DNA from: CAZDGV01 sp964505195
GTDB lineage: Bacteria; Bacteroidota; Bacteroidia; Chitinophagales; Chitinophagaceae
DNA: 47,235 bases
Assembly: GCA_964505195.1 (NCBI GenBank)
Contig: CAZDGV010000010.1
Coordinates: forward strand, 1-47,235
Direction: 5' to 3'
The position numbers and the translations under genes are program-made. This document shows positions 1 to 6,595 of the stretch, piece after piece. Each line of letters begins with the position of its first letter. Position 1 is the first letter of the stretch. The notes below the pieces were generated by a model that did not search any database, was not told where the DNA came from, and saw nothing but the letters and a program-made list of their open reading frames with translations.

Positions 1-89
1 TCCCTATCGGGGATCGATAAAAGTCCTGCAGGTTTTGAAAGTGCAATCCAGTCGGCGGTTTCAGCGAGGATTTCAATATTATTCTTCAT
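1..89 (-). CDS. RluA-family pseudouridine synthase, N-terminal fragment
   Basis: Reading the minus strand from the ATG at 89 gives 29 codons and then the window edge. The peptide starts MKNNIEILAE and contains the stretch DWIALSKPAGLLSIPDR. This resembles the N-terminal beta strand and KPAG(L/M)xxxP signature of RluA/RluC/RluD-type 23S rRNA or tRNA pseudouridine synthases, which convert specific uridines to pseudouridine. The catalytic HRLD motif would lie beyond the edge and cannot be seen. The start codon overlaps the 3' end of the upstream RluB-like gene by 11 bases, with the same DNA read in another frame (ATGAAGAATAA), which suggests translational coupling. The fragment is too short to assign a target uridine or a gene symbol. 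Confidence 0.75.
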   Translation of the reverse strand, partial: MKNNIEILAETADWIALSKPAGLLSIPDR

Positions 90-1083
90 CCCGGTTGGCA
101 GCTTTTTTCTCTTCTTTCTTTTTAACGAATGATTTGTTGAGGAATTTCAGCAGACGCACTTCTTTTTCACTCAGCTCGCGCCATTTGCCGCGGTCCACAT
201 TCTTTTTGGTGAGGTTTGCAAACATTACGCGGTCGAGTCCTTTCACGTCATATCCCAAATGTTCAAACATGCGTCGTACAATGCGATTCCTGCCGCTGTG
301 AATTTCAATACCGATCACTGATTTGTCTTTCGGATCAGCATAGCCCAGTGCATCGGGTGCAATAAAACCATCTTCCAGCACTACACCATCGAGTAGTTGT
401 TGAAAATCGGTCTTCAGCAGCGGCTTATTCAGCTTGGCTTCATACACTTTCTTTACCTGATAGCTGGGGTGAGAAAGTTTTTGCGTCAATTCACCATCGT
501 TGGTGAGCAGTAACACACCTGTGGTATTACGGTCGAGACGACCCACGGGATAAATTCTTTGTGTGGTAGCACCTTTTAAAAGATCTAAAACGGTTTTGCG
601 ACCCTGCGGGTCATCAGAAGTCGTGATATAATCTTTTGGTTTGTTCAGCAGAATGTACACCAGTTCCTTTTGGGGGACAACTTTTTTGTTGCCACATTTC
701 ACGATATCTGATTCCTGCACTTTGAAGCCCGGCTCGGTAACGGCCTGGTTGTTCACGGTAATTTTCCCTTCCTTGATCAGCGTTACCGCTTCACGGCGCG
801 AGCAAATGCCTCCATGTGCAATGTATTTATTCAGTGGCATGGGAAACAAAGCTTTAGCTTCGGCTTTTACTGCCGCCGAATCGCTTGCTTTCTTTATTCC
901 TTTAACTGTGCCGCCTCGCTTTTTAATTTCAAGCTGTTTCTTTTCTTCAAAGTAGGCGTTTTTTTCAACTCTGGCTTTTCGCTTTGCCTGCTTGAATTCT
1001 TCTTTTTTCTGTGCGTTGCTTTTGGGCGTGTAAAACTTTTGAAAGTTCGTTTTTTTCATGTGATCTGTTTTGCTGTTTTTCAA
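79..1083 (-). CDS. RluB/RsuA-family pseudouridine synthase with long basic N-terminal extension
   Basis: Converts a uridine in rRNA to pseudouridine; the RsuA/RluB/RluE/RluF family acts on rRNA in the cytoplasm. The 334-residue product has a lysine-rich extension (residues 1-80), an S4 RNA-binding domain (about 82-129, MPLNKYIAHGGICSRREA), and a catalytic domain with the family motif GRLDRNTTGVLLLTNDG, in which Asp184 is the expected nucleophile. The C-terminal tail is again basic (KKKEEKK). The start is uncertain: ATG at 1083 gives 334 residues and ATG at 1059 gives 326, with no ribosome-binding signal to choose between them. It lies 40 bases downstream of rlmN on the same strand and overlaps the next pseudouridine synthase gene by 11 bases. 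Assignment to the family is firm; the exact target (23S U2605 for RluB, or another) is not. Confidence 0.9.
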   Translation of the reverse strand: MKNSKTDHMKKTNFQKFYTPKSNAQKKEEFKQAKRKARVEKNAYFEEKKQLEIKKRGGTVKGIKKASDSAAVKAEAKALFPMPLNKYIAHGGICSRREAVTLIKEGKITVNNQAVTEPGFKVQESDIVKCGNKKVVPQKELVYILLNKPKDYITTSDDPQGRKTVLDLLKGATTQRIYPVGRLDRNTTGVLLLTNDGELTQKLSHPSYQVKKVYEAKLNKPLLKTDFQQLLDGVVLEDGFIAPDALGYADPKDKSVIGIEIHSGRNRIVRRMFEHLGYDVKGLDRVMFANLTKKNVDRGKWRELSEKEVRLLKFLNKSFVKKKEEKKAANRDEE

Positions 1084-1123
1084 CAGGAGATGAATAGATA
1101 TGCTTGATGGCTATTGCGTTTTG

Positions 1124-2173
1124 TCAGCCGTTACTAAGTACCTCTTTATTTGCCAGCTGTCCGCATGCTGCATCAATGTCTTTGCCCCGACTTCTTCTCA
1201 GCCTTGCATTCACCCGGTTTCTGTCGAGGAATTTCATGAACGACTGCGTGGTTGCTTCATCGGGCTTTTCAAATCGTGCCGCATCAATGGGATTGTATTC
1301 AATAATATTCACCAAATCAGCGGGCACCTGTCTGTAAATTTTAACCAGTTCTTCTGCGTCTTTCTGTCCGTCGTTGAAATTTTTGAACAGAATGTATTCA
1401 AAAGTGATTTCGTTTTCTGTTTGCTTATAAAAGTAATTGAGTGCTTCTATCAATGAAGCCATGCTGTTCGTTTCATTGATCGGCATAATTTCATTACGCT
1501 TAGCATCGTTCGGTGCATGCAGCGATAAGGCAAGTTTAAATCGCACTTTGTCGTCGCCTAGCTGTTTAATCATTTTTGCCACGCCTGCAGTAGAAACGGT
1601 GATGCGTCTTGCACTCATACCCAGTCCGTCAGCTGCAGTGATGCGCTCTATACTTTGCAATACGTGTTTGTAGTTTAGGAGCGGCTCGCCCATACCCATG
1701 TATACGATATTGGTGAGTTTACGACCATACACCCGCTCGCATTGCTGTTGTATCAGCACCACTTCGTCGTAAATTTCATCGAAGGTGAGATTCCGAACGC
1801 GGTCCATATAGCCGGTAGCACAGAACTTACAAGTGAGCGAGCATCCTATTTGCGAAGAAACACATGCGGTGAAGCGATCTTCTGCAGGTATTAGTACGCC
1901 TTCCACCAAATGTCCGTCCCAAGTACGAAAGCGGCTTTTAATGGTGCCATCTGCACTGTATTGAGTCGCATCCACGGTAAGTGCAGGCAAGCTGAAATGT
2001 TCGCCCAGCTTTTGGCGCAGTTCTTTGCTCAGATTGGTCATGTCGGCAAAAGAATGAGCATGTTTTTGCCAGAGCCATTCCCAAACCTGTTTGGCTCTGA
2101 ATGGCTTCTCGCCCAATGTGTCAAAGTATTGCGCTATTTGCTCCAGTTGCAGTGTGCGGATGTTCTGCTGCAT
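1124..2173 (-). CDS. rlmN: 23S rRNA (adenine-2503-C2)-methyltransferase RlmN
   Basis: Radical-SAM enzyme that makes 2-methyladenosine at A2503 of 23S rRNA and, in characterised relatives, at A37 of some tRNAs. The 349-residue product has the radical-SAM cluster motif CSLTCKFC (Cys111, 115 and 118). It also has the two further cysteines of the RlmN mechanism: Cys104, seven residues before the cluster, matching the E. coli spacing, and Cys337 near the C-terminus (AACGQL), the methyl carrier. The reading frame stays open upstream to 2275, but the extension would overlap the divergent thiolase gene. ATG 2173 starts at the normal family N-terminus (MQQNIRTLQL) and is preceded by a promoter-like box four bases away. 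First gene of a minus-strand run with two pseudouridine synthases. Confidence 0.96.
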   Translation of the reverse strand: MQQNIRTLQLEQIAQYFDTLGEKPFRAKQVWEWLWQKHAHSFADMTNLSKELRQKLGEHFSLPALTVDATQYSADGTIKSRFRTWDGHLVEGVLIPAEDRFTACVSSQIGCSLTCKFCATGYMDRVRNLTFDEIYDEVVLIQQQCERVYGRKLTNIVYMGMGEPLLNYKHVLQSIERITAADGLGMSARRITVSTAGVAKMIKQLGDDKVRFKLALSLHAPNDAKRNEIMPINETNSMASLIEALNYFYKQTENEITFEYILFKNFNDGQKDAEELVKIYRQVPADLVNIIEYNPIDAARFEKPDEATTQSFMKFLDRNRVNARLRRSRGKDIDAACGQLANKEVLSNG

Positions 2174-2177
2174 GGTG

Positions 2178-2185
2178 CAAAGGTA
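2178..2185 (-). promoter_or_regulatory. -7 promoter box of rlmN (near-leaderless)
   Basis: The minus strand reads TACCTTTG, an exact match to the Bacteroidota -7 consensus TAnnTTTG, then CACC and the rlmN ATG. If used, transcription would begin within a few bases of the start codon. No convincing TTG -33 element is visible. Confidence 0.55.
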
Positions 2186-2215
2186 CGCCAGGCAGTTGGT
2201 TTGGCCCTTGTTCTT

Positions 2216-2223
2216 TATTTTTG
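2216..2223 (+). promoter_or_regulatory. -7 promoter box of the thiolase gene
   Basis: TATTTTTG is an exact match to TAnnTTTG, 17 bases before the thiolase ATG at 2241. It sits back to back with the rlmN box, so the roughly 70-base divergent region would hold both promoters. No clear -33 TTG is seen. Confidence 0.5.
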
Positions 2224-2240
2224 ATGCATATTGCCTGTAT

Positions 2241-3328
2241 ATGAATGAAGTTTTTGTAATTGATGCGGTGCGCACACCTATTGGAAAATACGGTGGTGCT
2301 TTGTCGGCCGTGCGGCCGGATGATTTGCTTGCACATGTGCTGAAACAGCTCTTGCAACGGAATCCGAATGCAGATCCTCAAGCAATTGAAGATGTAATTG
2401 CCGGTGCAGCCAACCAGAGCGGGGAAGACAATCGCAATGTGGCGCGTATGGCAGCATTGCTGGCAGGCCTGCCCGTATCGGTGGCGGGAAACACGGTAAA
2501 CAGATTGTGTGCAAGCGGCTTGCAGGCCATTATGGATGCAGCACGCACTATTCGGTGTGGAGATGCTGCACTGATGCTTGCCGGAGGTACAGAGAGTATG
2601 AGTCGTGCACCATTTGTAATGCCCAAGTCCAACCAGGCATTTGGCAGAGAGGCAACCATATATGATACAACACTTGGCTGGCGCTTTTTAAACCCACGCC
2701 TTGCTGAAATGTATCATCCTTATACCATGGGCGAAACAGCAGAGAATGTTGCACGCAACTGGAAGATTTCCCGCGAAGCGCAGGATATGTTTGCCATGCA
2801 GAGCCAGGAAAAATATGCTGCAGCATTATCGGCAGATAAATGGAAGGATGAGATCGTACCGATTTCAGTTCCTGTTGGGAAAAAAGAAATGAAACTGGTA
2901 GATGCCGATGAACATCCCCGACTTAGCACACTTGATCAGCTTGCAAAACTAAAGCCCGCTTTTGCTGCCGATGGCACCGTTACGGCGGGCAATTCCAGCG
3001 GTATCAACGATGGGGCAGCTGCATTGCTGCTGGCAAGTGCTGATGCGGTAAAGCAATTTAACCTCAAGCCCATGGCGCGCATTGTTTCCATGGCGGTTGC
3101 CGGCGTTGATCCTGCCACGATGGGTATCGGTCCGGTGCCTGCCACTCAAAAGGCATTGCAGCGTGCAGGACTTTCCATTGATGCACTCGACTTGGTAGAA
3201 CTGAATGAGGCTTTTGCATCGCAAAGCATTGCATGTATGCAGGATTTAGCACTTGATCCTTCGAAAGTGAATGTTAACGGAGGCGCGATTGCGCTGGGCC
3301 ATCCCCTGGGTTGTAGCGGTGCGCGCAT
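2241..3328 (+). CDS. Acetyl-CoA acyltransferase (3-oxoadipyl-CoA thiolase type), 3' end lost in gap
   Basis: Thiolase that cleaves a 3-oxoacyl-CoA with CoA to give acetyl-CoA. The 362 visible residues start MNEVFVIDAVRTPIGKYGG, the usual family start. They contain the nucleophilic cysteine in NRLCASGLQAI (Cys90), the NEAFA motif and the GHPLGCSG histidine motif (His354). The phrases LGWRFLNPRL and MGETAENVA resemble PcaF/PaaJ-type thiolases of aromatic degradation, but no other gene of such a pathway is present, so a general beta-oxidation role is equally possible. About 30-40 residues, including the second catalytic cysteine (the CxGGGxG-type motif), should lie in the N gap. The frame is open further upstream but ATG 2241 fits the family. 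Divergent from rlmN and convergent with hisS. Confidence 0.9.
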
Positions 3329-3428
3329 NNNNNNNNNNNNNNNNNNNNNNNNNNNNNNNNNNNNNNNNNNNNNNNNNNNNNNNNNNNNNNNNNNNNNNNN
3401 NNNNNNNNNNNNNNNNNNNNNNNNNNNN
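3329..3428. other. Assembly gap of 100 N
   Basis: Exactly 100 unknown bases, the conventional placeholder for a scaffold gap of unknown size. It interrupts both the thiolase (plus) and hisS (minus). Each lacks roughly 30-40 C-terminal residues, which needs about 180-240 bases, so the real gap is probably longer than drawn. Confidence 0.98.
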
Positions 3429-4712
3429 TAATTCTTCCGAACCAATGATTACAGCATAAGCGATATTTTTTCGCTCTGCGTATTTAAACTGCTTATCAAA
3501 TTTCGCCTGCTCGTGATAGAGTTCGCAGGAAACACCTTTTGAACGAAGCTGTTGCATGAGCTGCATTGCTTGCATACTTTCGGCTTCTCCCAAATTGAAA
3601 AACAAACATTGTGTGCCATGCTGCACATCGGGGGGGAAGCGTTGCAGCTCTTCCATCACGTCATAAATTCGGTCAACCCCAAATGAAATACCTACTCCCG
3701 GCATATCGGCTACGCCAAAAAGTTCGGTGAGGTTATCGTAGCGTCCGCCACCGCCGATGCTTCCAATCTTTACTTCAGCAGGTGCTTTGGCTTCAAAAAT
3801 AATGCCGGTGTAGTAGTTGAGGCCACGTGCTAGCGTTTGATCAAAATACAAATGCACATCCCTGCTACAATGCTTGAGCAGAAAATCAATTTCTGCAATA
3901 CCTTCCTGTGCTGTTGCATTGTTTTGGAACAGTGTGCTGATTTGATCGCGCTTTTCCTGATTGCTTCCAGCAATATTGAGGTATTTTTCAATCCATGTAA
4001 TCTGCTCTGCATCAAAGCCCCTTTGCGCGAGCTCTTCTTTCACTTTCTCAATGCCAATTTTTTCCAGCTTATCGATGGCTACGGTCATTTCTGTGAGCAT
4101 TGCTTCTCCGCCACACTGCACAGCCAAACCGGCTAGCAGCTTGCGCGAATTGATATGCAGTTGATAGTTTTGTATATCCAGTCGGGTAAACACCTCATGG
4201 TATATAGATGCCAGCTCCACTTCATTGATCAATGATTTGCTGCCAACTACGTCGGCATCGCACTGGTAGAACTCACGGTAGCGACCTTTCTGCGGCCGGT
4301 CGGCACGCCACACAGGCTGAATTTGATACCGTTTGAAAGGAAAGCTTAGCTGTCCATGATGCATTGCTACGTAGCGGGCAAAGGGAATGGTAAGATCATA
4401 GCGTAAAGCCCGCTCCGTTATTCCTTTGTTGGTGCGACCAGCCAGCACCTGTTCAAAATCGGTACGAGCCTGTTCGTGTTTAGCGGGTTGCTCTAATCCG
4501 TTATTGAGTATTTTAAAAATCAAACGGTCGCCCTCCTCTCCATATTTCCCCATCAGTGTTTCCAGGTTTTCCATGGCCGGTGTTTCCAGCGGCTGAAAAC
4601 CATACAAAGCAAACACCTCGCGGATGGTGTTGAAAATAAACTGACGCTTGCGTACCACCTCCGGTCCAAAATCGCGGGTGCCCTGGGGAACTGATGGCTT
4701 GTTCATGCTCAT
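3429..4712 (-). CDS. hisS: Histidyl-tRNA synthetase, 3' end lost in gap
   Basis: Class II aminoacyl-tRNA synthetase that charges tRNA-His. The 428 visible residues begin MSMNKPSVPQGTRDFGPE. They show class II motif 2 (RYREFYQCDADVVG), the histidine-A motif (ARGLNYYTG, with Asn where many have Asp) and the glycine-rich GSIGGGGRYD segment before GVDRIYDVM. The anticodon-binding domain begins near LFFNLGEAES and runs into the N gap after IIGSEEL, so about 30-40 residues are missing. ATG 4712 or ATG 4706 (MNKPSVPQGTRD) are both possible. The open frame reaches 4784, but that would overlap the upstream phosphatase gene, so the longer start is rejected. It lies 22 bases after the phosphatase gene on the same strand and is probably cotranscribed with it. 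Confidence 0.95.
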
Positions 4713-4734
4713 GCTTTGTGTGGGGTTAAGAACT

Positions 4735-5205
4735 TTATGATTGTTTTTCGTTTTGGTATGTTTCGATGATTTGCCTGCATGCATCGTCTATCATTGCAAA
4801 CACTTCGTGGTAGCCTGCTTCAGTTCCGTACCAAGGATCGGGCACCGAGAGATTTTTCCCCGGTTGGGTTTCATTCAGCAGTAGATCAATTTTCTCTTCC
4901 ATCCAGTAATTGCCTGCCATCTGCTTCACATCAGCATAGTTGCTGCTGTCCATCACCCAAATCCTGTCGAACTTTACAAAATCATCTGCGCGAAACTGCC
5001 TTGCCCGCTGTGTGCTGATATCGATTCCATGTAAGGCTGCTACTTTGGTGCTCAGTTCATGCGGTGGTTCGTTCACATGCCAGTTTCCGGTACCAGCACT
5101 GTCCACTAGCCATTTGAGCCCTCGCGCCGCAGCACGGTGACGGAGAATTCCTTCCGCTAGGGGGCTTCGACAAATATTGCCTAAACAAACCATCAGCATC
5201 TTCAT
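4735..5205 (-). CDS. Low-molecular-weight protein-tyrosine phosphatase
   Basis: Cytoplasmic phosphatase of the LMW-PTP/Wzb family, which removes phosphate from phosphotyrosine. The 156-residue product has the P-loop CLGNICRS at the extreme N-terminus (Cys7 nucleophile, Arg13) and the DP general-acid loop (VPDPWYG, Asp123), both at the usual family positions. ATG 5205 (MKMLMVCLGN) was chosen because the P-loop normally starts within about 10 residues; the frame is open to 5265. A promoter-like TACTTTTG box ends six bases before this ATG. The gene reads into hisS with a 22-base spacer. No tyrosine kinase or capsule gene is present nearby, so the substrate is unknown. It could also act like arsenate reductase, but the family signature favours PTP. 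Confidence 0.92.
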   Translation of the reverse strand: MKMLMVCLGNICRSPLAEGILRHRAAARGLKWLVDSAGTGNWHVNEPPHELSTKVAALHGIDISTQRARQFRADDFVKFDRIWVMDSSNYADVKQMAGNYWMEEKIDLLLNETQPGKNLSVPDPWYGTEAGYHEVFAMIDDACRQIIETYQNEKQS

Positions 5206-5211
5206 GCCTGG

Positions 5212-5219
5212 CAAAAGTA
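5212..5219 (-). promoter_or_regulatory. -7 promoter box of the LMW-PTP/hisS pair
   Basis: The minus strand reads TACTTTTG (exact TAnnTTTG), then CCAGGC and ATG. A transcript would start only a few bases upstream of the phosphatase start codon. Confidence 0.5.
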
Positions 5220-5424
5220 TTGCAATTGGCAGAAAATGTGTTTGAAAGGCATTGTTGGAAAACATGGAAAAAGGGTAGCTAATGCATCTTATACGTGAAT
5301 TTATGAAAACGAGGCAAGGCGAATTTGTAATGAAAACCCTTGCTCAGTAAGCCCTGGCATGAAAATTTGTTTATCTTGCCTGCCCTCTGATATGAAACCA
5401 AAGCATATTTTAAACAACTAGCCC

Positions 5425-5622
5425 ATGCATGTAAGAGCCTTATTTGATATCATTATGGGTCTTATTTATCTGGCCGTGGGCATTTTTCTTGCCATTTCCA
5501 AATACGTAGGCATTCAGTTTCATTTTCCGCCCCCAGATGTGGCCACCATTTTTGGCATTTGCAGTGCCGTCTATGGTGCGTTCAGAATTTATCGGGGCAT
5601 TAAAACACGCAAGACGGAATAA
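5425..5622 (+). CDS. Small two-helix membrane protein of unknown function
   Basis: A 65-residue protein with two hydrophobic segments, about residues 6-25 (IIMGLIYLAVGIFLAISKYV) and 39-56 (ATIFGICSAVYGAFRIYRG), and a basic tail (KTRKTE). I recognise no catalytic motif. Its TAA is followed directly by the ATG of the PstS-like lipoprotein gene (TAAATG, no spacer), so the two are very likely translated together. Small proteins like this sit beside PstS-like and TPR genes in other Bacteroidota, where they have misleading names such as C4-dicarboxylate transporter subunit. That recollection is not evidence of function. The gene is divergent from the phosphatase/hisS unit, with about 220 bases between them. 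Confidence 0.75.
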   Translation: MHVRALFDIIMGLIYLAVGIFLAISKYVGIQFHFPPPDVATIFGICSAVYGAFRIYRGIKTRKTE

Positions 5623-6552
5623 ATGAATCGGATAATACCTATTCTATTGTCGGGGTTGCTTTTGGTATCCTGCGGAATGTTTCGGAAACCTGAGGTGAAA
5701 GATTCGCAGTCGGAAGGAATCATTTACATAAGGGTTGATGAATCGTTCAAGCCCATCATAGAAGAACAAATCAGGGTGTATCAGTCGTCTTTCCCAAAAG
5801 CAAAAATTATCGCTACTTACAAAGCAGAAGCAGAATGCTTCAACGATCTGATGAACGACTCCGTTCGAATGGTAATTGTTACCAAGAAGCTCTTACCCGA
5901 AGAATCTGCTTACTACAATGACAGTTTGGGTTTATATCCGCAAAGCGGCATCTTGGCTTACGATGCTGTAGCATTGCTTTTGAATCGCGATGATCCGGAT
6001 TCCGTGTTAAGCATTGCTGATGTGCAGGCGCTGCTGCAGGGTAAAAGCCAATTGCCATACAGGCCTGTGTTCGACGGAGTGCGGGCTACCAGCAATGTGC
6101 GCTTTGCCTTAGATTCCATTTTGAAGGGTGCGCCCATGCAAACTGCCGGCATTACCGCCGCCCCTAATAGCTGGGAAGTGGTGCGTTATATTGCTGCCAA
6201 TCGCGGATATCTGGGATTGGTGGGTGTAAGCTGGATTGGTAATCCCGAAGACCCCGAGCAGGTTAATATGCTGCGCAAAGTGAGGATGGCATGGCTTCCC
6301 TGTCGCACTTGCGAGGACACACTGCTGTACACCAAACCCTGGCAGGAAGAAATTTTAACAGGGCATTATCCATTTACCCGCGGTATTTATTACATAATCA
6401 AAGAAAATTATGCAGGTTTGGGTACGGCGTTTGTCAACTTTATGAAAAGCGAGCGCGGACAGCTCATTTTTCGGAGAGGCTATCTGGTGCCGGCACATAA
6501 GACCTTTGTGGAAAGAGAAGCAAAAATTAATCTTGTTAAAACAATAAAATAA
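5623..6552 (+). CDS. PstS-like substrate-binding lipoprotein
   Basis: A 309-residue protein with a lipoprotein signal (MNRIIPILLSGLLLVSCG, lipobox Cys17), so it is predicted to be anchored in the envelope. The rest resembles the periplasmic-binding-protein fold of PstS-type phosphate binders: VVTKKLLPEE-like strands, a central segment GILAYDAVALLLNRDD, and a C-terminal YFT/FVNFMKSERGQLIFRRGYL-like region typical of PstS. No PstC, PstA, PstB or PhoU is nearby, so classical phosphate import is not supported by context. It starts directly at the stop of the small membrane protein and is followed 43 bases later by a TPR protein, forming a three-gene block. The exact ligand is unknown. The family call is fairly secure, the role is not. 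Confidence 0.8.
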   Translation: MNRIIPILLSGLLLVSCGMFRKPEVKDSQSEGIIYIRVDESFKPIIEEQIRVYQSSFPKAKIIATYKAEAECFNDLMNDSVRMVIVTKKLLPEESAYYNDSLGLYPQSGILAYDAVALLLNRDDPDSVLSIADVQALLQGKSQLPYRPVFDGVRATSNVRFALDSILKGAPMQTAGITAAPNSWEVVRYIAANRGYLGLVGVSWIGNPEDPEQVNMLRKVRMAWLPCRTCEDTLLYTKPWQEEILTGHYPFTRGIYYIIKENYAGLGTAFVNFMKSERGQLIFRRGYLVPAHKTFVEREAKINLVKTIK

Positions 6553-6595
6553 TATTTTTACGTCCCTGATTTTGTCACATTTCAAAGTTCGTAGC

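Noticed and set aside
2224..2244. Six-codon leader reading frame (ATG to TGA) overlapping the thiolase start
   Set aside because: It begins right at the predicted -7 box, so it would lie upstream of or at the transcription start. There is no attenuator structure, and the length is expected by chance.
2241..3328. An aromatic-degradation (beta-ketoadipate) gene cluster
   Set aside because: Only the thiolase resembles PcaF/PaaJ. Neighbours are translation genes, so no pathway can be claimed.
5623..6552. Part of a phosphate ABC transporter (pst) operon
   Set aside because: No permease, ATPase or PhoU gene flanks it. The neighbours are a small membrane protein and a TPR protein.
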